Positions 1 through 9,325 of a stretch of 64,000 bases of DNA are shown piece by piece. The notes under the pieces are model-generated. The model was not told where the DNA came from. It did no database searches and saw only the letters and a program-made list of their open reading frames with translations. How positions within the stretch are numbered: the first letter of the stretch is position 1; every line of letters begins with the position of its first letter. Made by a program: the position numbers and the translations under genes. Origin of the DNA: Brachyspira pilosicoli (GTDB lineage: Bacteria > Spirochaetota > Brachyspiria > Brachyspirales > Brachyspiraceae); assembly GCF_008016535.1 (NCBI RefSeq), contig NZ_SAXY01000030.1:62001-126000 (forward strand). The letters are read 5' to 3'.

Positions 1-343
1 TTCTCTCTTTCTTTGATATTCCTCTAGCCCTAGGACCAAACTCCACATTCTCCATAACAGTCAAAAAAGGAAATAAAGCAGTAGTCTGATATACAACTCC
101 CCTTTCAGGGTGAGGTTCGGTTACCTTTTTTCCATTAACTTCTATATCAGAATTCTCTGTTGTTTCAAGCCCAGCTATCAAATTAATTAAAGTAGTTTTT
201 CCGCATTGTCCTGGTCCAAATAATACAACAAACTCATTTTCTTTAACCTCAAGACTTATATCTTTAATAACTTCTTTATAACCATGTTCACTAAAAAATA
301 CTTTATTAACATGATTCATTTTTATAATATTTTTATTTTCCAT
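1..343 (-). CDS. ABC transporter ATP-binding protein, sulfonate/taurine/nitrate type (partial)
   Basis: N-terminal 114 codons of an ABC ATPase; the rest lies beyond the left edge. The Walker A loop GPGQCGKTT sits near residue 42 and the Q-loop glutamine in VVYQTTALFPF near residue 86. The start is the ATG at 343, with a strong GAGGTGGG site at 351-360. By family it would energise import together with the two permeases and the binding protein encoded upstream, as the SsuB/TauB/NrtD-like subunit. The gap to the preceding permease gene is 23 nt, so co-transcription is expected. The substrate cannot be read from this fragment. Confidence 0.9.
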   Translation of the reverse strand, partial: MENKNIIKMNHVNKVFFSEHGYKEVIKDISLEVKENEFVVLFGPGQCGKTTLINLIAGLETTENSDIEVNGKKVTEPHPERGVVYQTTALFPFLTVMENVEFGPRARGISKKER

Positions 344-366
344 AAATTATAACCCACCTCAATTAA

Positions 367-1167
367 TTAAATACTAGTAGAATTCCATATTGTTAATCTC
401 TTTTCTATATATCTCATTAAAGAAGATAATAATAAACCAACTAATCCTATAGTTATCATACCAGCTAAAACCTGAGGTATATTTGCCGTATCATAACCTC
501 TTATTATAACCCAACCTACACCAGCAAAAGAACTCACCATCTCTGCCGCTAATACTCCCATCCAACTTACAGAAAAACCAACCTGCATCCCATTAAATAT
601 CTGAGGCACAGAAGCAGGCAATATAACATGCAAAAATATATCCGTATCATTAGAACCCAACATCCTAGCAGCCCCTATAAGAGTAGGATTAACTTGAGAA
701 CTTCCAGCATAAGAGTTTAAAGTAACATTAACAAAAGTACCAATAAATATTATAAACACCTTAGGCACTTCCCCTATTCCAAACCAAAGTATAGCCATAG
801 GTATCCAAGCTATAGGAGGAATTTGCCTAAATACTTCAAAAAATGGTCTTACTATAGCCCTTGCATATTTATTAACTCCCATAGATATTCCTAATATAAT
901 ACCGCTCACAGCACCTATAGCAAAACCAGTTAATACTCTAAATATACTTATTAATATATGACCTAATATAGTTTGCTGACCTATATCATTAGTCAAGCTC
1001 CATATTAAAAACTTAAATACTTCTAACGGTTTAGGAGTAGTAATTTTAATAGGGGTATAAGTTGTTAATAATTGCCATACAACAAGAAACCCTATAATGG
1101 AAATAACCGCCCAAATAGGTTTTTCAAAATCAGATAATTTAACTCTTTTTTTATCTTTATTTTTCAT
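367..1167 (-). CDS. ABC transporter permease (SsuC/TauC-like), first of two
   Basis: A 266-residue inner-membrane permease of the BPD_transp_1 fold with about six hydrophobic segments. The cytoplasmic coupling (EAA) loop is visible as GAARMLGSNDTDIFLHVILP around residues 165-185, and an IPPIAWIPMAILWFGIGE segment typical of sulfonate/nitrate permeases lies near 115-132. It follows a second, paralogous permease gene by 14 nt and precedes the ATPase gene by 23 nt, so the transporter probably uses a heterodimeric membrane domain. The ATG at 1167 has an AGAGGTT site. Sulfonate, taurine, nitrate and thiamine-precursor importers share this family, so specificity is open. Confidence 0.9.
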   Translation of the reverse strand: MKNKDKKRVKLSDFEKPIWAVISIIGFLVVWQLLTTYTPIKITTPKPLEVFKFLIWSLTNDIGQQTILGHILISIFRVLTGFAIGAVSGIILGISMGVNKYARAIVRPFFEVFRQIPPIAWIPMAILWFGIGEVPKVFIIFIGTFVNVTLNSYAGSSQVNPTLIGAARMLGSNDTDIFLHVILPASVPQIFNGMQVGFSVSWMGVLAAEMVSSFAGVGWVIIRGYDTANIPQVLAGMITIGLVGLLLSSLMRYIEKRLTIWNSTSI

Positions 1168-1181
1168 AAACTAACCTCTAA

Positions 1182-2012
1182 TTATCTTTTAACATATTTC
1201 TTTTCTAAATAACCTAAACCAACAGATAAAATTGCTCCAACAGACCCTATTGTAAGCATACCTACTATTATTAAATCAGCTCTAGCTAACTGTCTGTTTA
1301 ATTGTATCATAAATCCCAACCCTCTGCTTGCAGTAAGCATCTCAGCAGCACACAATGAAGTCCAAGAAGCTCCTAATGACACTCTAAGACCTGTAAATAT
1401 ATAAGGCAAAGCCGTTGGTATGGCTACTTCTTTAAGCATCTGTCTTCTTGATGCCCCAAAAGTTTGTGCTACCCATAAATGCACTTGAGTAGTGGCTTTT
1501 ATTCCGCTGTAAGTATTAATTACACAAGGTACAAATGCTGACATAAACACTATTGCAGATTTTGCTCCTAATCCTATTCCAAACCATAATATCATCATAG
1601 GTATCCAAGCTATTGTAGGTATTGGTCTTATAAGGTCAAATAATGGTGTTGCTACTAAATTAAATTTTCTAAACCAAGCCATACATATTCCAATAGGTAT
1701 ACCTATAAAAGCTCCTAAAAAATAACCTGTTAATGCTACCTGTAAAGAAGCAAATATATGTTGAAACAATGTACCATTATCTGGTGCTTTATTTGTAAGT
1801 TTATAAATAAAAGATTTAAAAACAGTATAGGGACTTGGAAGAGAATATGAAGGAAATAATTTAAATACATCTGTTATTAATTGCCATATTATAAGAAATA
1901 CTATGACAGATATTACAGATATAATAAAAAACTTATTTCTCTCTTTCTTTTTGGATGCTATGACAATTTTTTCTTTTTCTTCTAATGAAATATTTATCAT
2001 ATTCTCTTCCAT
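1182..2012 (-). CDS. ABC transporter permease (SsuC/TauC-like), second of two
   Basis: A 276-residue permease with a charged N-terminal extension of about 28 residues and then about six membrane segments. It is paralogous to the neighbouring permease and shares the RPIPTIAWIPMMILWFGIG segment (about 128-146) and an EAA-type loop (VAQTFGASRRQMLKEVAIP). The start at 2012 has an AAGGGGAA site 7 nt upstream; an internal ATG four codons later is an alternative. Two different permease genes beside one ATPase and one binding protein suggest a heterodimeric channel. It is part of the operon with the binding protein and sulfatase. Confidence 0.9.
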   Translation of the reverse strand: MEENMINISLEEKEKIVIASKKKERNKFFIISVISVIVFLIIWQLITDVFKLFPSYSLPSPYTVFKSFIYKLTNKAPDNGTLFQHIFASLQVALTGYFLGAFIGIPIGICMAWFRKFNLVATPLFDLIRPIPTIAWIPMMILWFGIGLGAKSAIVFMSAFVPCVINTYSGIKATTQVHLWVAQTFGASRRQMLKEVAIPTALPYIFTGLRVSLGASWTSLCAAEMLTASRGLGFMIQLNRQLARADLIIVGMLTIGSVGAILSVGLGYLEKKYVKR

Positions 2013-2072
2013 AATGTTCCCCTTATATTTATGCTTAATTTAAGCGAGTATCATTGTCTATTAAATTATTTA

Positions 2073-3112
2073 TTAATTTAAAGCTTTTGACAATAATTCT
2101 GTATCTACGTTTTTATCTACAACTGGTAATTTATCTTCTGTGATAAGTGATTGGCTTGCAAAGAAATCGGCTGTTATTCTAACAGAATCTCCTATTTTTA
2201 TATTTTTTATCTCTTCAGTTGTAACAAAAGGACGAGTTTTAACTTCAGACTGACAAGCCTCTATAGTAGATGTTGAACCGTTTTTTGTGTACCAATTCAA
2301 TAATTCTTGAGCAGCCATATTAGGGTCAGCTTGTAATGCATCGCATGATTCTAAAAATGCTTTAATATATAAAACTATAGTATCTTTTTTATTTTTAAAA
2401 GCTTCATCAGATACTATTATTGAGTCGTACTGAGGTATATTTAAAGTTGTTAAACTAGAAACTATTTTCATTCCATCAGCTTCGGCAGAGAAAGAAGTTG
2501 GAGGATTTAATGCAGCAGCATCTATTTTTTTAGCTTTTAAAGCCTGATATGCTTGAGGGAATTCCATATGAACTATATTAACTGTATTAGGATCAACATT
2601 TATAGCTCTAAGCCAATGTATAACATTTAAATGTGATATTGTTCCAGTAGGCACAGCTATAGTTTTACCTTTTAAAGTAGCAGCATCTCCATAAACTTCT
2701 GGAAAATCTTTATTAACGCCTTTAACTGTTAATATATCAGAATCAGGATTAACTAATACTTCTATACCGCCTTCAGAGTGTCCTATATCTGCAACTACAT
2801 GAGCATTATAATTAGCCAAAGAATATACAGAAGCAGCACTTAATGTACCAACCTCCCATAAACCAGCACCTAATGCTTCATTCATAGGACCGCCTGATGG
2901 AAAATATACTGTTTCAATCTTAAAACCATATTTTTCATCTAATTTGTTATTAATCATATACTCAATAGGTACTGAGTTTAAAAAAGGCATTACAGCCACT
3001 TTTAATGTTTTTGCATCTCCAGAAGATGATGCACCTTTATTAGCACATGAAGCTAATAAAAACAAACATGTGATTAAAACTAATGAAGTAATAATTTTCC
3101 TGATTTTCTCAT
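2073..3112 (-). CDS. ABC transporter substrate-binding lipoprotein (NrtA/SsuA-like), start region frameshifted
   Basis: Periplasmic binding protein of the NMT1/SsuA/NrtA type, about 330 mature residues. The lipobox LLASC places the acylated cysteine just after 3054. The frame is open upstream but has no ATG: the only in-frame start near the lipobox is TTG at 3065, which would leave almost no signal peptide. The ATG at 3112 (4th to 11th nt after an AAGGGG site) is one base out of frame; adding one A to the AAAA run at 3104-3107 would give a normal lipoprotein signal, MRKIRKIITSLVLITC. I therefore start the gene at 3112 and flag a homopolymer indel, either a sequencing error or a real inactivating change. 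It probably feeds the adjacent permeases. Confidence 0.82.
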
Positions 3113-3171
3113 TTTGATATCCCCTTAAAATTATTTATTTAAAAATTACTAATTTACCATATAAAAAAGAA

Positions 3172-4593
3172 TTACCAATTAGCATATCTTTCGTTTAGAG
3201 GATCACTGCACTCTATCATCTTATGACACATCTCTAATAATAATTTATTCTTTATTCTATCATAATCTTTATTAAAAAATAAATTATTTTCTTCATTAGG
3301 GTCATTCTCTAAATCATAAAACTCTCCATATCCCTCATTTAAAAATATTGAAAGTTTATATCTTTTAGTTCTATAAGTTTTAATAAATATACCTATGTCA
3401 TGAGCATCATAAGTAATAATAGCCCCTTTCTCATAGGTTTTATTCTTACTCTCCCCAGTTAAAATATTCTTTAAACTATATCCCTGTATACCATAAGGAA
3501 TTTCTTTTCCTAACATATCCAATATTGTTGGTACTATATCAATATTTTCTATTATCTCATCACTTCTGTTTTTTACTATACCCTTACCATAAAATAATAA
3601 TGGAACTTTTATCAAACAATCATACATAAAAGGTCCTTTTCTTAAAAGTCCATAATCTCCTAAATATTCTCCATGATCGCTTGTAAATATTATTATTGTA
3701 TTATCAAGTTCATTTTTCTCTTTTAACTTATCTATTATTCTTCCTACTTGGGCATCTATAAAACTTATCATTCCATAGTAAAGTTTTTTTATCTCTTCTA
3801 TCTCTTCTTCACTATGAGCATGTTCTTCTCCGCCGCCTGGCCAATATCCCCTATCTCCCTGTTTAGTTAAATGTTCTGGTCTGTTTTTATCCAATTTTAA
3901 TTTACTATTAAGGTCTTTAGGTTTTATGTTTTTATAAATATCATAATATTTTTTTATAGGGTCGAATGGATGATGCGGATCAACAAAACTAACCCACATA
4001 AATAAAGGCTTTTCAAAATTAAATTTATCTATCTCTTCTATACCCTTTTGTGCAGTCCAATATGTTTGATGAAATTCCTCTTTTATAGGATTAATTCCAT
4101 TAGTTCCTTTACCTGTTTCTAAATTGCACCCGTAACTGTTAGCAAAATCTAAATATTCGCCTTGTTTATCATCTTCTGTTATATGAGTTATATCAAATCC
4201 GTAATATGTATTATCTCTTTCTCTTACTCTATCCCTTTTTGCTACATCCTCGAATTCCCAATTAAGGTTCTTTAACTGTGGTCTAAAATGCATTTTTCCT
4301 ACAGCTATATTGAAATAACCCTCTTTTTTTAAATAATCTGCCAATGTTATTTCATCTTCATTTAATTCTGTACCTATATTCCAAGCACCTATATTCATAG
4401 GATATCTTCCTGTAAAAATAGATGCTCTTGAAGACGTACATACAGGACTTGTACAAAAAGAATTCTCAAATATAGTTCCGTTTTCTGCTAATTCATTTAA
4501 TACTGGTGTTTTCACTTCATCATTGATATAGCCTATAGAATCAGCCCTCATTTGGTCTGCGGTGATTAGCAATATATTCGTTTTTTTATTCAT
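3172..4593 (-). CDS. Sulfatase family hydrolase (arylsulfatase-like)
   Basis: A 473-residue alkaline-phosphatase-superfamily sulfatase. It has the metal-binding start NILLITADQMRADS (residues 6-19), the nucleophile region SPVCTSSRASIFTGRYP with Cys52 and Arg56, and the C-terminal metal motif FTSDHGEYLGD (about 304). No signal peptide is visible, so it is probably cytoplasmic. The canonical C-x-P/A-x-R maturation motif here reads C-T-S-S-R, with serine at the proline position. Cys52 would need conversion to formylglycine by an anaerobic maturase, which is not in the window. As first gene of an operon with a sulfonate-type importer, a role in releasing sulfate or phosphate from an imported ester is likely; phosphonate monoester hydrolase activity is an alternative. 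Confidence 0.88.
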   Translation of the reverse strand: MNKKTNILLITADQMRADSIGYINDEVKTPVLNELAENGTIFENSFCTSPVCTSSRASIFTGRYPMNIGAWNIGTELNEDEITLADYLKKEGYFNIAVGKMHFRPQLKNLNWEFEDVAKRDRVRERDNTYYGFDITHITEDDKQGEYLDFANSYGCNLETGKGTNGINPIKEEFHQTYWTAQKGIEEIDKFNFEKPLFMWVSFVDPHHPFDPIKKYYDIYKNIKPKDLNSKLKLDKNRPEHLTKQGDRGYWPGGGEEHAHSEEEIEEIKKLYYGMISFIDAQVGRIIDKLKEKNELDNTIIIFTSDHGEYLGDYGLLRKGPFMYDCLIKVPLLFYGKGIVKNRSDEIIENIDIVPTILDMLGKEIPYGIQGYSLKNILTGESKNKTYEKGAIITYDAHDIGIFIKTYRTKRYKLSIFLNEGYGEFYDLENDPNEENNLFFNKDYDRIKNKLLLEMCHKMIECSDPLNERYANW

Positions 4594-4606
4594 AATTTAC
4601 CTATGC

Positions 4607-4620
4607 GTGTACTGTTACAC
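4607..4620. promoter_or_regulatory. Candidate operator, GTGTA-4 nt-TACAC palindrome
   Basis: A perfect inverted repeat GTGTA/TACAC with a 4-nt centre lies between the sulfatase start codon (4593) and its -10 box, about where transcription should begin. Position and symmetry fit repressor binding; the GTnTA half-site resembles GntR-type operators. No regulator gene lies beside it. Confidence 0.5.
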
Positions 4621-4625
4621 TTGAT

Positions 4626-4654
4626 AGTATGGTAAATAAATATATGCTTGTCAA
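4626..4654 (-). promoter_or_regulatory. Promoter of the sulfatase-ABC operon
   Basis: A perfect -35 TTGACA (4654-4649) is followed after 17 nt by CATACT (4631-4626), four of six matches to TATAAT. It reads toward the sulfatase start at 4593. Confidence 0.6.
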
Positions 4655-4815
4655 TTTTTAAGTAAATAATATTTATATTTTTTAATATTTTTACTATGGA
4701 TTTTATATATAAATATAAAATAATTATTATGAATATATAATTAATCTTGTATATGTATAATAGTATGCTCATTATTTTAACTAAAGTATAATAATTAATA
4801 AATTTTATAATGCAC

Positions 4816-5888
4816 GGGAGCCAAACATATTGCAGTTAGGAATTCCTTAATTTATTAAAGAAAACAAAAGGTGTATCATAATTTAAAGCAGAGTGTATTC
4901 GTTTACGCATCTGCGGGCATTCGCCTAATTGAAAAAATGATTATATTTTTGTATGTTTTTATTTGCTTTCTGTAAAGTTAGTTCTTTAGTACAAAAATCA
5001 TAAAATTCTTTTTGGTCTTGTCCTTGTGTACTCTCTACTACACCATTATACCAAGTGGAGGCTACTGGGCTGTAAACTCTCTTAATATAGTTCTTCTTAC
5101 AAAATATATCTAATGGATGTTTGGTATTAAATGAATGTTTACGGTAAGTAAATTCTGTACCATTATTACCACAGGCACTTCTTTCGGTCGCACTTTGAAT
5201 ACAATGTATTCTAAAAGGAAAATAATCTACAAGTCGTTTCATAAAATCAATGGTACTGTAAGGACTTTTTTCATCATATAAATATCTGAAGCTCATTCTC
5301 GTTGCTATATCTACAGCAGTAAACTGATAATAACGTATTTCACCAAAGAAAGCATATGACGAAGTCCGCAGAGCGTGACATCTATTTGTATCTTTTCTCC
5401 TGCTTCTTTAAAGTTTTGTGCATGTTTTCCATTATGCTTCCTCTTAATTTTTTTCTTTTTGCTCCTATACAAATTATTTTCTTTTAGAACAGTTTCTATA
5501 GCTGTTGTTCCTACTTTAATGTATTCTAACTCTAATTGTTTTTTTATTTTAAATTTACCATAACCATATAATTTTCTTATTTCAATTATTCTTTTAATAA
5601 TCTTTTTATTTTTCAATTTATTCTTATTAGTTTTAGGTTTAGTAGATTTAGGTTTTATAATAGAACAAGTTTCTAATTGTCTTTTCCAATAGTAATATGT
5701 TCTAATACTAATCTTATGTTTTAAAGCTAATATTTCTTTATTCTTAACTTTATTAATTTTTATAACTATCTTTTTTCTTTGATTTGAAGTATATTCTTTC
5801 ATAGGTATTCCTTTAAATTTAAACTATATATATTATAAGGAATACCTACTTTTTTAAACTAAAAAAACGTGCAATATCTGTGGCTCCT
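4816..5888 (-). mobile_element. Decayed insertion sequence with imperfect terminal inverted repeats
   Basis: The ends are related inverted repeats. The left end reads GGAGCCAAACATATTGCA from 4817. The right end, read on the minus strand from 5887, is GGAGCCACAGATATTGCACG. Both continue inward to a GGAATTCCTTA / GGTATTCCTTATAA block. Between them lies one broken DDE transposase gene on the minus strand. Length is about 1.07 kb. A second remnant of the same element is at 23493-23965 and a short piece at 41109-41160. Confidence 0.75.
4925..5802 (-). pseudogene. Transposase (IS481/IS3-like, rve-type DDE), frameshifted
   Basis: The N-terminal part (5802-5311) has a helix-turn-helix region (RTYYYWKRQLE) and a Lys-rich linker, then reaches the first catalytic block KIQIDV. 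The frame breaks there; the other frame continues with the second block YQFTAVDIATRMSF and runs to 4925. The usual TDNGTEF motif is disrupted: about eight extra residues precede NGTEF and the aspartate is lost (GNNGTEF). The final glutamate block NGVVESTQGQDQ remains. With a frameshift and a lost catalytic Asp it should be inactive. Parts of the disrupting sequence match the GC-rich repeat words found near 55.1 and 55.5 kb. Confidence 0.8.
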
Positions 5889-6010
5889 AAACATTATAAT
5901 TAAATTTGTTGACTTTTTTACTTATTACTATAAAATAAACTATATTTTAATATATCTACAAATTTCATTTATTGTATATAGGATTATTTTATTTTTATAT
6001 AGAGGATACT

Positions 6011-6727
6011 ATGCAAGTTTCTAAAGAGTGGCTTGAAAAATATTCTAAAATAAAAAATATGCTAAAAGCACAAGATAATTTAGAAGAAGCATTCACAAAA
6101 AAAGAAATAAATGATGCAAAATTAGAAATATTAGATTTAGGCGAAGTTAATATAGAAAGCGGAAAAATTGTAGTATGCGATCCCTTGGCTTATTTAGATA
6201 AAGAATCCTTATCCTTTATACAAGAAATTAAACCAAATAAATATAAAGTGTTTGCTGGTGTGTTAGAAGATGAAGAGAGATATGCTATTGTAAAACTTCA
6301 AATATCAGACAAAGCCCCTAAATATTATGATTTGGCATTAACTGGCGTAGAAGAGTTAAAACATGTAGAAGATGGGGATTTTTTTGGTTTTCCTGTAGAT
6401 GCGGGTATGGCTTGTATATGCGATTATAATGCTCTTAATGATTTTATAAAATTTGAAGATAAATTAATAGAATCAAAAGGAGATGATTATAATAGGTATG
6501 ATGATTTATTTGCAGATTTATTAGAAGATAATGCTAAAAAATATCCTAAATACCAAAGTGAATATGGCGATTGGCTTAATTTTGATATACCAGAAAGTAA
6601 ATATAATATAGTTTTGTTTCAAAGCGGATATGGTGATGGTTTTTATCCTTCATACTTTGGTTATGATGATAATGATGAAATTTGTGCTTTATATATTGTT
6701 TTTATAGATTTATTTGCTGATGATTAA
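6011..6727 (+). CDS. DUF4241 domain protein
   Basis: An acidic protein of 238 residues, read from the ATG at 6011, which has AGAGGA just upstream; the frame is open to a TTG at 5972 but that has no site. The segment FPVDAGMACICDYNA (about 124-138) and the C-terminal QSGYGDGFYPSYFGYDDN resemble the DUF4241 family, whose function is unknown. No signal peptide or membrane segment is present. It sits just inside the right flank of the decayed insertion sequence, upstream of an unrelated unknown gene 64 nt away. Confidence 0.75.
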   Translation: MQVSKEWLEKYSKIKNMLKAQDNLEEAFTKKEINDAKLEILDLGEVNIESGKIVVCDPLAYLDKESLSFIQEIKPNKYKVFAGVLEDEERYAIVKLQISDKAPKYYDLALTGVEELKHVEDGDFFGFPVDAGMACICDYNALNDFIKFEDKLIESKGDDYNRYDDLFADLLEDNAKKYPKYQSEYGDWLNFDIPESKYNIVLFQSGYGDGFYPSYFGYDDNDEICALYIVFIDLFADD

Positions 6728-6791
6728 CAGTTTTATGAAATCTTGTAATAAATATTTTATTTAATAGAACATTAGGAGTATATAAAATAAT

Positions 6792-8309
6792 ATGAACGTT
6801 TTAGATTATATAAAATACAATTTTTTTAATATAAGAACTCCGAGCTTGGTAGAAAAGGTACGTTTACAGGAATATGCTGCTAGAATACAAAATAATAAAT
6901 ATCATTTTGTAGATTTAAAAACAGGTGCTTTAACAGATACACTAGCTAAGTTTGTATTTGATATGTATAAAGTCGTTGGTCCGCTTCTACATTCTTTAAA
7001 AGAAGAATTTATTATTAAAGACGGTAAACAATTTTCATATTATTTAATAGAAGTATCTTTTAATGATGAAATAAAAAATCTATATCTCACGCTTAATAAA
7101 GAATATATGACAGAAAAACTTAATAGCGGAGAGAAAATTAATGATGTATTTAATGATGTGAAGAACAATTTCAGTAAGTTCAAAAAGTTTATTAGCAGCG
7201 ATAATGGAAGGGAAATAAATTTAACATTTAATTTGCTTAAAGATTTTGCTACAATATCAAATTTTGACTTCTTTTTATTTTTAAGAGCTTTTTGTCCTTC
7301 TTTTGTAGACGGAGCATATAATTCTAATCCTACATTTAAAAATACATCAAATATTCAGGTAGTGGATGATTTAATAAGGCTAGATGAAGCTGTAAAAAGC
7401 ATAGTAATAAGAAAAGAATTAGCTACTGCTTTAAAAATATTTCAAAAATACATAGGTGTGCCAGAAATACCTGAAAATAATATAAAAACTTTTTTGGCTA
7501 GAGTAAAATATTTGCAAACCCCAAATTTATTAAGTGATATCATTGTTTATTTATTAAAAGATTTCACATATAAATCTCCATCAAACTCATCTAATGTGAA
7601 TATCTTTGTAAATTATATTACAGATTGTACAAATAATTTAAAAAGAGATATGAATGAAATAGTTTCCGAAATAAAAGCTAATAAAATTACTAGTATGAGA
7701 GAAAAGACTTTCAGCGGAATTGAAATAATGAAGATGAGTAATATTAATGATGATAAAAATGAGCTTTTAGAAAAATATGAATGCAACACTTTTACTTGTA
7801 TAGAGCCTTTAGAATATATAAAAACTTTTGTTGTAGAGATATTTGATATAAAATATAAAGCTCCTTTAAATGATATGTTTTTGGGAGTAGATTTTGTTAA
7901 TAAAGAGAGAAACTCTATGGGGCTTGATGCTTTCTATACTTTAAACGATTCTAATACAGAAATTGTTAATTTTGATGCACAATTAAGCCCAGAATCTGAA
8001 AACTTCAAAAGATTTAAGGGCTGGACTATCACAAAAAATAAAGCCCTAACAAGCAGAGAATTAATAGAAGTTATGGTCAAAAAATTAGATGAAGAGGGAA
8101 ACAAAATTATTATTAATGCTTATAATTCTGTACTAGATTTAACAAGTATAGTAAAAAATGTTATAGAAGACTATAATAATGGCAGTAAAAATGAAATTCT
8201 TAATGCTAATAAAATACCTACTTTAGAAAGATTCAATTTAAATATAGCTAAAGAAATGCTTGATGATTTTGAAAACTTTATATCATTATTAAAAAACTTT
8301 GTAAGATGA
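6792..8309 (+). CDS. Hypothetical protein, 505 residues
   Basis: I do not recognise this protein. It is soluble-looking, rich in Lys/Asn/Asp, mostly predicted helical with no obvious signal peptide, membrane span or repeat. The coding frame is clean over 1.5 kb with codon use like its neighbours, so it is a real gene. The start ATG at 6792 has AGGAG some 13 nt upstream, which is long. It is followed 23 nt later by the flippase-like membrane protein gene, suggesting one transcript. Confidence 0.75.
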   Translation: MNVLDYIKYNFFNIRTPSLVEKVRLQEYAARIQNNKYHFVDLKTGALTDTLAKFVFDMYKVVGPLLHSLKEEFIIKDGKQFSYYLIEVSFNDEIKNLYLTLNKEYMTEKLNSGEKINDVFNDVKNNFSKFKKFISSDNGREINLTFNLLKDFATISNFDFFLFLRAFCPSFVDGAYNSNPTFKNTSNIQVVDDLIRLDEAVKSIVIRKELATALKIFQKYIGVPEIPENNIKTFLARVKYLQTPNLLSDIIVYLLKDFTYKSPSNSSNVNIFVNYITDCTNNLKRDMNEIVSEIKANKITSMREKTFSGIEIMKMSNINDDKNELLEKYECNTFTCIEPLEYIKTFVVEIFDIKYKAPLNDMFLGVDFVNKERNSMGLDAFYTLNDSNTEIVNFDAQLSPESENFKRFKGWTITKNKALTSRELIEVMVKKLDEEGNKIIINAYNSVLDLTSIVKNVIEDYNNGSKNEILNANKIPTLERFNLNIAKEMLDDFENFISLLKNFVR

Positions 8310-8332
8310 TAATAAATATTTAGAGAGTTCGT

Positions 8333-9325
8333 ATGTATAAAAAATATAAAACAGCTATTAACATTACTATTGGTATAATTATAAGTATTATTTGTTTATA
8401 CTTTGCTTTTAGAGGCATTGATATAAAAGGGTCTATTGAAGTAGTAAAAAATATTAATGTAACATATTTTATTATATCTTTAATATTAAGTGTGGCTATA
8501 ATTACATTAAGAGGTTTAAGATGGGAATGCTTTATACCTTTAAATAAGCCTATTAAAAAGAGAACTATTGTAATGGCTACCTATATAGGTTTTATGGCTA
8601 ATAATATACTTCCAGCTAAACTTGGTGAGGTTGCACGAGCTTATATATTAGGAATTAAAGAGGACGTTAGTAAATCTGCTTTAATAGCTTCTGTTGTTAC
8701 AGAGAGATTATTTGATGTTATTGTTGGAGGAGTTATACTTACTATTTCAGTGGCATTTATTCCAAATCTTCCAAAAACTGTAACTTATGCTGCTACTCTT
8801 TTATTTGTTGTATCAATTGTTGGTTTTTTGGTATTAATGTTTTTAGTATGGCAGAGAGAGTTTGCTCATAAAGTTTTTCATAAAGTGTTTGGTATACTGC
8901 CTCAAAAAATTGCCTCTAAGCTAATAGAGTTCTCTTGTAACTTTATAGACGGCATAGGGTTAAAAAATGATCCTAAACATATATTTTTGATATTTTTATA
9001 TACAATTCTTTATCTTATAGGTCAGATACTTACTATAGGTTTCCTTTTAATGTCTTTTAATATAAAATCTTCTCCAATTATAGCATTATACGTATTTGCT
9101 ATGGGAGGCTTTGGATTTGCTGTACCTTCTGCACCTTCTGGAATAGGACCTTTTGAATGGGCTATTATTTTTGGGCTTTCATTAATAGGAGTAGAAAAAA
9201 CTGTAGCAGCTCCTTATGCTTTGGTTTATCATATGATGGGTATTGTACCTATTACTATAGTGGGATTTATATTCCTATTTATTATGGGTATTAACTTAAA
9301 AGATGTTACATCACAAAAGCAATGA
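8333..9325 (+). CDS. Lysylphosphatidylglycerol synthase TM-region / flippase-like membrane protein
   Basis: A 330-residue integral membrane protein with about eight hydrophobic segments, matching the LPG_synthase_TM (UPF0104) family. Family-like features are LRGLRWECFI (about 63-72), the GFMANNILPAKLGEVARAY block (about 85-103), the SVVTERLFDV block and the C-terminal GFAVPSAPSGIGPFEWA segment. Members lacking a catalytic aminoacyl-transfer domain, as here, are thought to translocate lipids or glycolipids. The substrate is unknown. Start ATG at 8333 has GAGAG upstream. Confidence 0.85.
   Translation: MYKKYKTAINITIGIIISIICLYFAFRGIDIKGSIEVVKNINVTYFIISLILSVAIITLRGLRWECFIPLNKPIKKRTIVMATYIGFMANNILPAKLGEVARAYILGIKEDVSKSALIASVVTERLFDVIVGGVILTISVAFIPNLPKTVTYAATLLFVVSIVGFLVLMFLVWQREFAHKVFHKVFGILPQKIASKLIEFSCNFIDGIGLKNDPKHIFLIFLYTILYLIGQILTIGFLLMSFNIKSSPIIALYVFAMGGFGFAVPSAPSGIGPFEWAIIFGLSLIGVEKTVAAPYALVYHMMGIVPITIVGFIFLFIMGINLKDVTSQKQ

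Noticed and set aside
4590-4772. 60-codon minus-strand frame overlapping the sulfatase start
   Set aside because: Low-complexity Ile/Tyr/Lys product, covers the sulfatase promoter and operator, and has no ribosome site.
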